A stretch of DNA of 64,000 nt from contig CAMYVB010000004.1 of the NCBI GenBank assembly GCA_947302175.1, positions 1-64,000 on the forward strand, given 5' to 3'. The DNA comes from an uncultured Bacteroidales bacterium. Lineage in GTDB: Bacteria; Bacteroidota; Bacteroidia; Bacteroidales; UBA932. The notes beneath the pieces were generated by a model. That model saw only the letters and a list, made by a program, of their open reading frames with translations, did no database searches and was not told the origin of the DNA. Positions within the stretch are counted from its first letter, which is position 1; the number at the start of each line of letters is the position of its first letter. Below are positions 46,700 to 54,677 of this stretch, one piece after another. The position numbers were made by a program, and so were the translations under genes.

Positions 46700-48181
46700 A
46701 TGGACGAACGATATATTGCAGCAGCAGACCTTGGCACATCGAAGATAGCCCTTGCCGTAGCACGGGTGGAGGGCGACAATGTGCAGGTCATCTACTACGA
46801 CGAAGAGCCTTCCGAAGGAATGCTCCAAAGCTACATTTTCAACCCCAAGAAGCTTGCCGCCCCTCTTGGGAGAATCATATCAAAAGCCGAAACCGAGCTG
46901 GGAATAAAAATCCTGCAGCTGGTTTCCGGCCTTCCCAGGTACTATGTGCGCCAGGAAATAGCAACGGGTGAACTCCCCCGCACCGACCCAGGCAACAACA
47001 TCACCGCTGAAGAGATCTCCAGCCTCAAGAACATGGCCCTGGACAGCTACCCCCTTGAAGGAGCAGACAAGGAAATCATCTACGGCGCAGTGGCCCAGTC
47101 CTTCTCTACCGACGACTTCCATCAGATAAAGGAAGAGGATGTGGAAGGCATGGTGAGCGATATCTTTGAAGGCAATTTCAAGATTTTCATCGGCAAGAGG
47201 AAGAATGTCGCCAACATGGACATGGTCTTCAACGACCTTGGCATCGCTTCCGCATGCAAGTATTTCTCCCCCGATTCCCTGGCAAAGATAGTCCTCACCT
47301 CCGAAGAAATGGACAATGGCGTGGCCCTTATCGACCTCGGCGGCGGAGTGAGCTCGGTATCGGTCTACAAGAACGGCATCCTGCGCCACTATGGAGCCAT
47401 CCCCTTCGGTGGCAAGACCATCACCACCGACATCAAGAACGAAGGCGGCTTCTCGATGGATCTGGCCGAGAGCATCAAGATAGCCTACGGCGCCTGCATG
47501 CCCGACAAGCTCGCCTCGATGAGCGAGAAGGTCCTGGTGATAAGATACAAGGACCGCGGCTCGGAGAAACAGCTCTCAGTCCGCTACCTCTCCGAAATCA
47601 TCACCGCCCGCGCCACAGAAATCATCAACGCCCTTCTGTGGGAAATACAGGGCAGCGGCTTTGCCGATGAGCTCAGGAGCGGCATAGTCATAACTGGCGG
47701 CGGAGCCGAGCTTGTGAACATAGGGAACCTCATCCGCGAGCTGTCAGGCTACAACGTGCGCACGGGCTATCCCATGCACAAATACTCCTGCGAAGGATGC
47801 GCCGGCGTGGGCGAAACCTCATCGGCATCGGTCCTCGGCATGCTCATAAGCGCCAAGAACGAATTCCGCACCCTCAACTGCCTGACTGCACCTCCGCGCA
47901 TCGTGGAAAAGGATGATGAATCCGACCCCGGGCAGAAGGAGACGGACGACACTAATTTCGACAGCGTATTCAACAAGGACGCCTGGGAAAAAGCTCCCGG
48001 TGCCAAGAAGCCTAAAAAATCATCCGGTAAAACCGGCTCAAATGGCAAATCCGTAAAGGACGGAGGCAAAAAGGGAGGCACCTGGAAGGTAATAACCAAA
48101 CTCGGAGACCTCTTCGAAAAAGCCTATTCTGAAATGGAGGAGGAAGAGGAGGAAAAAGAGGAAGATAACGAGAGAATCTAA
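46700..48181 (+). CDS. ftsA: Cell-division protein FtsA
   Basis: This 493-residue actin-like protein tethers FtsZ to the membrane. AADLGTSKIALAV is the first phosphate loop, ALIDLGGGVSSVSVYKNG near residue 210 the second, and ITGGGAELVNI near residue 330 the adenosine motif; domain 1C is present between them. After the core, a lysine/glycine-rich linker of about 60 residues leads to an amphipathic segment (TWKVITKLGDLFEKAYSEM) that should bind membrane, then an acidic tail of nearly continuous glutamate. It lies directly before ftsZ. Confidence 0.97.
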   Translation: MDERYIAAADLGTSKIALAVARVEGDNVQVIYYDEEPSEGMLQSYIFNPKKLAAPLGRIISKAETELGIKILQLVSGLPRYYVRQEIATGELPRTDPGNNITAEEISSLKNMALDSYPLEGADKEIIYGAVAQSFSTDDFHQIKEEDVEGMVSDIFEGNFKIFIGKRKNVANMDMVFNDLGIASACKYFSPDSLAKIVLTSEEMDNGVALIDLGGGVSSVSVYKNGILRHYGAIPFGGKTITTDIKNEGGFSMDLAESIKIAYGACMPDKLASMSEKVLVIRYKDRGSEKQLSVRYLSEIITARATEIINALLWEIQGSGFADELRSGIVITGGGAELVNIGNLIRELSGYNVRTGYPMHKYSCEGCAGVGETSSASVLGMLISAKNEFRTLNCLTAPPRIVEKDDESDPGQKETDDTNFDSVFNKDAWEKAPGAKKPKKSSGKTGSNGKSVKDGGKKGGTWKVITKLGDLFEKAYSEMEEEEEEKEEDNERI

Positions 48182-48193
48182 ACCCATCGCGAT

Positions 48194-49471
48194 ATGAACG
48201 ACTTTCCCGAAATAGTTCCTCCGAAGTGGAGGGAGGAAGAAGAGAATAAGAGGACGAGCCTGATCAAGGTCATAGGCGTAGGCGGCGGCGGATGCAATGC
48301 TGTCAGCTATATGTACGACCAGGGCATCAAGGGCTGCGACTTCATAGTCTGCAACACCGACGCCGACTCCCTGCACAGCAGCCGCGTGCCGCTCAAAATC
48401 CAAATCGGCACCCTCGGCGCAGGCACCGACCCTGCTGAAGGACGCAAAGCCGCCCTGGAGCATCAGGACGAAATCGCCCGTATAGCAATGGACGAAGACA
48501 CCAAGATGCTGTTCATCACCGCCGGTCTTGGCAACGGCACCGGCACGGGAGCAGCTCCCGTAATCGCAAAAATGGCAAAAGACAAGAACATCCTTACCGT
48601 CGCCGTCGTCACCGTCCCGTTCGACAACGAAGGCAGCGAGACCTTGTCGAGAGCCATTGACGGCATAAAGGAGCTCGAAAAGAACGTCGACAGCCTGATT
48701 ATAATCAAGAACCAGAACATACTCAAGAACTACGGCGACCTCCTCCTCCAGGATGCATTCCCCAAGTCGAACGAGGTGCTTTCCACAGCCGTGAAGTGCA
48801 TAATCGAGGTCATTTACAAGCCCGGCTACATCAACCTCGACTTCCACGACGTGTGCAATATGATGAAGGACAGCGGATGCGCCCTTATGGGCATAGGTTC
48901 CGGCACGGGAGAGCACAGGATAGAAGACGCCGTGCGCGAAGCTTTCAGCTCTCCCCTTCTGAACGACTACGACCTCTCCTCTGGCAAGGACATCCTTCTC
49001 AACGTGACCGTCGGCCTGAACGAAAGGGGCGTGAGCGCCGGCCAGTACCAGAGTATCTACGAGGAAATCCGCAAATATGCCGGCAACGTGACTCCCTTCA
49101 AGCAGGGCCTCATCTACGAACCCGACCCGGAATTCGGCGACAGGGTCAACATCACCGCCATCGTGACCGGCCTGAAGTTCGTGGACATAATAGGTCCCAA
49201 CGAAGACACAGGCAACTACATCTTCCTCGACAGCGATTTCCACTGCAGCCCCAGGAAATCGAGGAACTCCGGTGAGGACGGCATAAGCCTCCAGGAGCCC
49301 GCTTCGGGACTGAAGATGAAGATAGGCTTCAACACAGTCGACAACAACCGCAGATTCGATTTCTCCGAAGAGGACAGGCCCGTCCTCGCCATAGTGCCCG
49401 GGCAGGACTTGAGCGTGCTGGAAGACAATCCTGCCATAAGGAGGAACACAAAAAAGTCAAACAAAAACTAG
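48194..49471 (+). CDS. ftsZ: Cell-division GTPase FtsZ
   Basis: This 425-residue tubulin homologue forms the Z ring. GVGGGGCNAVSYM near residue 31 and CNTDADSL are intact. The tubulin signature, normally GGGTGTG, reads GNGTGTG, with Asn114 in place of glycine. The T7 loop NLDFHDV has the catalytic aspartate, and GSGTGEHRIEDAV follows. The C-terminal peptide LEDNPAIRRN, which binds FtsA and other partners, is present after a linker of about 60 residues. It is 12 bases from ftsA and 15 bases before gltX. Confidence 0.98.
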   Translation: MNDFPEIVPPKWREEEENKRTSLIKVIGVGGGGCNAVSYMYDQGIKGCDFIVCNTDADSLHSSRVPLKIQIGTLGAGTDPAEGRKAALEHQDEIARIAMDEDTKMLFITAGLGNGTGTGAAPVIAKMAKDKNILTVAVVTVPFDNEGSETLSRAIDGIKELEKNVDSLIIIKNQNILKNYGDLLLQDAFPKSNEVLSTAVKCIIEVIYKPGYINLDFHDVCNMMKDSGCALMGIGSGTGEHRIEDAVREAFSSPLLNDYDLSSGKDILLNVTVGLNERGVSAGQYQSIYEEIRKYAGNVTPFKQGLIYEPDPEFGDRVNITAIVTGLKFVDIIGPNEDTGNYIFLDSDFHCSPRKSRNSGEDGISLQEPASGLKMKIGFNTVDNNRRFDFSEEDRPVLAIVPGQDLSVLEDNPAIRRNTKKSNKN

Positions 49472-49486
49472 AAAAATAAAGTCAGC

Positions 49487-51091
49487 ATGGAAAAAAGAAC
49501 GAGAGTGCGTTTCGCCCCCTCCCCCACCGGACCGCTTCACATGGGTGGAGTCAGAACTGCATTGTACAACTATCTCTTCGCCCGCCAGAGAGGCGGCGAT
49601 TTCATCCTGCGCATTGAAGACACCGATTCACACCGCTTCGTCCCTGGTGCCGAAGCGTATATAATTGAAGCTCTCAAATGGTGCGGCATCACGCCCGACG
49701 AGGGAGTCGATGAGAACGGCAAAGTTGTCGAAACTGCCAGCGAAAAGCATCCCCATGCCCCGTACAGGCAGTCCCAGAGAAAGGGTCTCTACCGTCAGTA
49801 CGCCGAGCAGCTTGTAGCCAACGGATATGCCTACTATGCTTTCGACACCCCCGAAGAGCTCGAAAAAGCCCGCGCTGAAGCTGAAAAAGACGGTAAGACC
49901 TTCATCTATGGCCTTCCCACCAGGATGGGACTTCGCAATTCCCTGACCCTTTCCGCCGAAGAGACTGCCAGGCTCATTGAAGAGACCACAGGCTGGACCA
50001 TCAGGTTCAAGATGCCTGCCGACACCGTCGTAAAAATGGACGACATGATTCGCGGTCACATCGAGGTCAACACCGACACACTCGACGACAAAGTCCTCTG
50101 GAAGCGCTCCGACGAACTCCCTACTTACCACCTTGCCAACATCGTGGACGACCATCTGATGGAGATTACGGAGGTTATACGCGGCGAGGAGTGGCTTCCT
50201 TCACTCCCCCTGCATTACATGCTCTACAAGGCATTCGGCTGGGAAGACACCATGCCCCGCTTCGCCCACCTTTCCCTGCTTCTGAAGCCCGTCGGCAACG
50301 GAAAGCTCAGCAAGAGGGACGGCGACAAGCTCGGTTTCCCCGTATTTCCCCTGAAATGGACGAATCCCGAGGGTGAAGTTTCCCGTGGTTACCGCGAGGA
50401 CGGCTATTTCCCCGAGGCATTCGTAAACATGCTCGCCATGCTCGGCTGGAATCCCGGCAACGACCGCGAATTATTCTCGATGGACGAACTGGTCGAGGCT
50501 TTCTCCATGGACAAGGTCCAGAAAGCCGGCGCCAAATTCAACCCCGAAAAAGCCAAGTGGTACAATAGGGAATATCTTAGGATGAAAGACGACGCCGATC
50601 TTACCGAGCTGTTCAAACCTGTTCTCGAAGCTCATGGCATAAGCGTCACCGGAGGCCCCCAGTCTCCCCTTTCTTCCGATTTTGAGAAAGGTGAATTCTC
50701 CTGGAGCTACGTCAAAAAGGTCGTGAAACTCGTTAAGGAGAGAGCCACTTTCGTACAAGACATGTGGACTCCTGCCGAGAGCCTGTTCAAGGCTCCGGTT
50801 GAGTACGTCGAGAAGGACTGGGCCAAGTTCTGGACCGCGGAGAACGCCGAAATGGCAGGTAAGGCCGTCGACTTCCTCCTCGCGTTCAACGGGCCTTTCG
50901 AAAAAGAACCCGTCGAGACTGCACTGGTCGGTTTCATCAAGGACAACGAGTGGCCCATGGGCAAGGTTATGAACTGCCTAAGGCTCGTCCTCACCGGTTC
51001 AGCAAGCGGTCTTGGCATTGCCGACATCCTTTCCTTCATAGGCAAGGACGAACTTAAAAAGCGCTTCGCTTCCGCCCGCGCCAAGGCATAA
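49487..51091 (+). CDS. gltX: Glutamyl-tRNA synthetase
   Basis: This 534-residue class I enzyme charges tRNA-Glu. The HIGH motif appears as APSPTGPLHMGG near residue 12, the KMSKS motif as KLSKR near residue 271, and RIEDTD near residue 43 is conserved. The discriminating anticodon-binding domain occupies the C-terminal third. It begins 15 bases after ftsZ with no terminator or promoter between, so it probably shares the dcw transcript. It converges with the next gene at a 3-base gap. Confidence 0.97.
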   Translation: MEKRTRVRFAPSPTGPLHMGGVRTALYNYLFARQRGGDFILRIEDTDSHRFVPGAEAYIIEALKWCGITPDEGVDENGKVVETASEKHPHAPYRQSQRKGLYRQYAEQLVANGYAYYAFDTPEELEKARAEAEKDGKTFIYGLPTRMGLRNSLTLSAEETARLIEETTGWTIRFKMPADTVVKMDDMIRGHIEVNTDTLDDKVLWKRSDELPTYHLANIVDDHLMEITEVIRGEEWLPSLPLHYMLYKAFGWEDTMPRFAHLSLLLKPVGNGKLSKRDGDKLGFPVFPLKWTNPEGEVSRGYREDGYFPEAFVNMLAMLGWNPGNDRELFSMDELVEAFSMDKVQKAGAKFNPEKAKWYNREYLRMKDDADLTELFKPVLEAHGISVTGGPQSPLSSDFEKGEFSWSYVKKVVKLVKERATFVQDMWTPAESLFKAPVEYVEKDWAKFWTAENAEMAGKAVDFLLAFNGPFEKEPVETALVGFIKDNEWPMGKVMNCLRLVLTGSASGLGIADILSFIGKDELKKRFASARAKA

Positions 51092-51094
51092 GGC

Positions 51095-53260
51095 TCAGCG
51101 TATCGACACAGATACGCCGTCAGCCCTATTTGTGAATTTGAGAAGATAAGTATTGCTCCCGGCGTCCCAAAGTGAAGGGTCGAGAATATCAATTCCATCG
51201 ACCGTGACACTTTCAGGGGCCCGGGAAAGCAGTATTCTGGAGACATTGAGAGTGCCTTCTGGCCCTTTTGCCGTGAAGGAGAAAGAGCCGCCCTTATTCG
51301 TGACATCATATGCCTTCGATGCTGCCGCAATTATTTTCGGAGCCTTGCCGGCACGGCTTATGTCGTACAGGAAAGCCTGGTTGCCGGGGGCAAGGATCGT
51401 ATCGGTTACAACCGGGAGCTCAGGATCGAAAAGGTCGGTATAGACTCCCTTAATCTCAAGGGGATCGTCACTTACGCTTTCATCCAGGACTGCGGCGACC
51501 ATGTACGGCCCGCGCCTGAAAGTCAGATAGTTTTTCAGCTCAAGCTCTTCGCCGGCAGCCGAGTACAATTGTCCTACAGTATCGAGCAGCACGGAATCAG
51601 CACCGGGCTCCATAACAAAGACTTTGGGATCCTGCCTGATAATGGAGATACTGCCTTTGCCGAAAGAGTACGTACCCTCAGCAGGGGCAGGCCCAAGGCT
51701 GAGAAGCGAGAACAGGTGGTCTGAGGGAGCAGCGAAGGACAGACCGTCGGAATTCCACCATTCGCTCACTCCCTGGAAAGGATCACTGTCGTTTCCACAA
51801 TATATGAGTTTTCCTCCGCCCTTTATCCAACGAGCAATATGAGAGTGCGCTTCAGGGCTCAGGGGCTTCATTGTGGAGTAACTCATTATCAGGATTTTAA
51901 CTCCTTTGAGCGCGGCCTTATGGCCAAGATTCTCTATGTGGCTTATCCCGACGGGCACGCCGCGCTTGAGAAGCGGGGCGGCCATACCGTAGAATCCCGA
52001 CATGGCAGGGTCGCTGAAATCATCGAACTCGGGGAAACGCTGGAACATAAGGGAATTTCCCATAAGTATGTTTATCCCCCGGCTTCCCGAAGCCGTGCTT
52101 TTTGATGCGGGGATATCCTGAAGAGCCGATGTCATCACCTGCATCATGGTTGCATAGTCCGAAGGCAGGCGCACCCTCTCGGAGCTACCGGCCGAAGGCG
52201 CGTATAATCCTTCGTATATCCTTTTAGGCCAAGGCATTATCTCATAGTTCGCCTCTGAAGACTGAAATAGCTGGGCGGCGAATGTAGCGTGGTAATTCCT
52301 CCTGTAGTCCATCCAGTCGCGCCTGGCGTCTTCGATGGGGTCGGTCAGAAGCCACATACGCCTTCCGGTCGGTGCGGTCATCGACACCATGCAGGCATAT
52401 TCAAGATATGCTGTTTCGAAAGTACGTTCTTTAAATACTCCGTTGTAATAGAACGGGACCCTTGACGTGCCTGTCCATACCTGGGCTATGTACCCGTCTA
52501 TATCGGGGAGCAGGGCAAGACTCGCTTCGGGGCTGACGATTTGCCACTGGCTGTAGTTAAGAAGCGAATGGGTGGGCACATAGCACTTTACTTCTACGCC
52601 TTTCTTCCTTCCGTAATCTTTTGCGTAACTCGAAACGGAGTCGAGCGCACGAAGGTAAAGGTGGTATTTAAGCTTTGCAGACAGATATGCGGCCTCTGGA
52701 GAAGACTGCTGATCCTGATACGGGAAACCGTAATAATCTTCCCATTCCCGCTTGAAGGCATCGCTGTAGCCCGCGAACGCCCAGAACTCCGGCTCCTCGA
52801 AATAAAGGCCAAGCGCGCCGGCGTCAATTGCCCTTTCGACCTGAGTCTTTTTGAAATACTCGAGGAAATTGAGGGTAGGAACTACATAGGGGACGTTTAT
52901 CGTGTGCCAGATAGTATTTCCTTCCACGTCTTTCTGACCTTCATCCCAATGCTCTGTCCCGTCCCAATCACCGCTGAAATAATCTTCATATCCACCCCAC
53001 GCCATACCCGTCATGAAATCCGTCCTGTAGCCTTTCTCGCGCCACGAATTGATGCGGTCTTCAAATGAAACTTGAACGGGGGCCCGATGATTGTCCATCC
53101 CATAAACAATTACCGCATCAGCCCGCACATCTATCGAGCTTTTCCACGCCGAAGTGGTCTGGAAGGTGGTCTTGGGATAATCATCCGCCTTCTTTGATGA
53201 AACGCATGACGCGCAAAGCACTGACAGTGCGCCTAAAACGATAATTGAATAATTTTTCAT
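51095..53260 (-). CDS. Large lipoprotein of unknown function, possibly a glycosidase-like TIM barrel
   Basis: This 721-residue protein starts at ATG 53260, which gives a lipoprotein signal ending LCASC (Cys19). I do not recognise the family. Residues ~30-400 look like an alpha/beta barrel with an acidic cluster YFEEPEFWAFAGYS near residue 155 and several WTG/WLL aromatic motifs. Residues ~400-560 resemble a Rossmann-type domain (RWIKGGGKLIYCG). The rest looks like beta-sandwich. That order recalls GH42-type enzymes, so glycoside hydrolysis is a guess. It is 7 bases after truB and probably co-transcribed with it. Confidence 0.75.
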   Translation of the reverse strand: MKNYSIIVLGALSVLCASCVSSKKADDYPKTTFQTTSAWKSSIDVRADAVIVYGMDNHRAPVQVSFEDRINSWREKGYRTDFMTGMAWGGYEDYFSGDWDGTEHWDEGQKDVEGNTIWHTINVPYVVPTLNFLEYFKKTQVERAIDAGALGLYFEEPEFWAFAGYSDAFKREWEDYYGFPYQDQQSSPEAAYLSAKLKYHLYLRALDSVSSYAKDYGRKKGVEVKCYVPTHSLLNYSQWQIVSPEASLALLPDIDGYIAQVWTGTSRVPFYYNGVFKERTFETAYLEYACMVSMTAPTGRRMWLLTDPIEDARRDWMDYRRNYHATFAAQLFQSSEANYEIMPWPKRIYEGLYAPSAGSSERVRLPSDYATMMQVMTSALQDIPASKSTASGSRGINILMGNSLMFQRFPEFDDFSDPAMSGFYGMAAPLLKRGVPVGISHIENLGHKAALKGVKILIMSYSTMKPLSPEAHSHIARWIKGGGKLIYCGNDSDPFQGVSEWWNSDGLSFAAPSDHLFSLLSLGPAPAEGTYSFGKGSISIIRQDPKVFVMEPGADSVLLDTVGQLYSAAGEELELKNYLTFRRGPYMVAAVLDESVSDDPLEIKGVYTDLFDPELPVVTDTILAPGNQAFLYDISRAGKAPKIIAAASKAYDVTNKGGSFSFTAKGPEGTLNVSRILLSRAPESVTVDGIDILDPSLWDAGSNTYLLKFTNRADGVSVSIR

Positions 53261-53267
53261 TGCCTGG

Positions 53268-54152
53268 TTAATTATCAAAGCCAAGGGAAATAAGGGCGTC
53301 GCTTACGCTGAGAGCTTCCGACACGGTAAAACCACCGCTGCGCGTGCGCCTCAATGAAGCGAGGAAGGCCCCGCTGCCCAGCTCTTCACCAAAGTCGCGG
53401 GCGAGGGCGCGGATATATGTGCCTTTTGTACAGCGCACCCTGACAAGGGCACAGGGCAGATTGAGTGCAGAAATATCGATTACGTTAATCTTGGGGTTGA
53501 CCCTGGATTCGATTTCGCCTTCGGGCACCGCAGTTGCGCTCAGAGGGATGCGGCAAACGCCGGTATCGCCAAATTCCAGCAGTTCCAGCTCAGGGATATT
53601 GATTTTCTGCTTGGAAAGAAGCTCCGAGGCCCCGTGGTCGAAGGCCGCATCGCCATTTAGAGCAGCCTTGTAGGCCTTGCGGGCCATCTCATATGCCCTC
53701 ACTCCGTCAACAGACTTAGCGGAAAAGAGAGGGGCCACCTGCTCCTGCTCGCCTATAAAACCAGGGAGGACCGCCTCAAAGGCTTCCCTGCTGACTCCGC
53801 CAAGCGGGTAATACTTGTCAATCTCCTTTTCGCGGTCGTAGGAGGGAGTTGTGGCGCCGAATACTATACCGGCCTCGTATTCTTTCTCGTGAGCCTGCAA
53901 TTCGTCGGCGAGCTTTGTCGCCCTGCCTATGCAGACCAAAAGTATGCCGGTCGCCAGGGGGTCGAGGGTGCCGGCATGGCCGACTTTGAGTTTTTTATTG
54001 TGGAAATGCTTGCAGGCCGCCCACTTGAGCTTGCGTATCACGTCGGCGGAAGTCCATCTCCAGGGCTTGTCTATGGGGATGATGATGCCCTGAGGATAGT
54101 CGTCGATGCTATCCGTAAGGGGCATGCCATTTTTTAGGATAAGAGGATCCAT
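53268..54152 (-). CDS. truB: tRNA pseudouridine-55 synthase
   Basis: This 294-residue enzyme makes pseudouridine 55 in the T-arm of tRNAs. The catalytic aspartate is in GHAGTLDPLATGILLV near residue 68; DKPWRWTSADV and YEAGIVFGATTPSYD are the other family blocks, and the C-terminal FGEELGSGAFLASLRRTRSG is typical. It starts 7 bases after rpiB. The initiator is at 54152, although an internal Met10 would also leave the core intact. Confidence 0.96.
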   Translation of the reverse strand: MDPLILKNGMPLTDSIDDYPQGIIIPIDKPWRWTSADVIRKLKWAACKHFHNKKLKVGHAGTLDPLATGILLVCIGRATKLADELQAHEKEYEAGIVFGATTPSYDREKEIDKYYPLGGVSREAFEAVLPGFIGEQEQVAPLFSAKSVDGVRAYEMARKAYKAALNGDAAFDHGASELLSKQKINIPELELLEFGDTGVCRIPLSATAVPEGEIESRVNPKINVIDISALNLPCALVRVRCTKGTYIRALARDFGEELGSGAFLASLRRTRSGGFTVSEALSVSDALISLGFDN

Positions 54153-54159
54153 CCGGGCT

Positions 54160-54588
54160 CTAGACGGGGATTTTGTCTATGCGGCGCTGATGGCGTCCGC
54201 CCTCGAAATCGCTGGTGAGCCAAGTGCGGACTATGCTCACGGCCATGCGGTAGGAAATGAAGCGGGCGGGCATTACGAGGACGTTGGCGTTGTTGTGGGC
54301 CTTTACGAGACGGCCTACTTCAGTGTTCCAAGCCAGGCCGGCGCGTATGCCGCGGTGATGGTTGAGGGTCATCGCCATGCCGTTGCCGGTGCCGCACAGG
54401 GCTATTCCCAGGTCGGCCTCGCCTTTCTCGACGGCCTCCGCCAGGGGGTGGGCGACGTCCGTGTAATCCATGCTTTCTGTGCTGTCGGTACCGAAATTGA
54501 CGACCTCATGGCCTTTACCAAGAAGGTAGGAAATGAGTTTTGCCTTGTATTCCACGCCTGCGTGGTCGGAGCAAATTGCTATTTTCAT
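54160..54588 (-). CDS. rpiB: Ribose-5-phosphate isomerase B
   Basis: This 142-residue enzyme interconverts ribose 5-phosphate and ribulose 5-phosphate in the pentose phosphate pathway. SDHAG near the start, DYTDVAHPLAEAV, the catalytic cysteine in ALCGTGNGM near residue 66, and AHNNANVLVMPAR are all conserved. It is the first gene of the rpiB-truB-lipoprotein unit. A near match to a -7 element (TATCTTTA, minus strand 54619-54612) lies upstream. Confidence 0.96.
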   Translation of the reverse strand: MKIAICSDHAGVEYKAKLISYLLGKGHEVVNFGTDSTESMDYTDVAHPLAEAVEKGEADLGIALCGTGNGMAMTLNHHRGIRAGLAWNTEVGRLVKAHNNANVLVMPARFISYRMAVSIVRTWLTSDFEGGRHQRRIDKIPV

Positions 54589-54650
54589 TGCTTGAATGGT
54601 TTAATCTCTCGTAAAGATACGCTTTTTATGGAAAAGTACTGCCGTTTTTG

Positions 54651-54658
54651 TATCTTTG
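54651..54658 (+). promoter_or_regulatory. -7 element for the GH36 gene
   Basis: TATCTTTG matches TAnnTTTG and is 20 bases before the ATG. The best -33 candidate is a TTTATG near 54625-54630, at about the right spacing but imperfect. Confidence 0.5.
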
Positions 54659-54677
54659 AGCAAACCGCACCCGCATT

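Noticed and set aside
37943..49471. Missing murF, ddl or murB in the dcw cluster as a sign of deletion
   Set aside because: Bacteroidetes clusters commonly lack these genes at this place; gene junctions show no scars.
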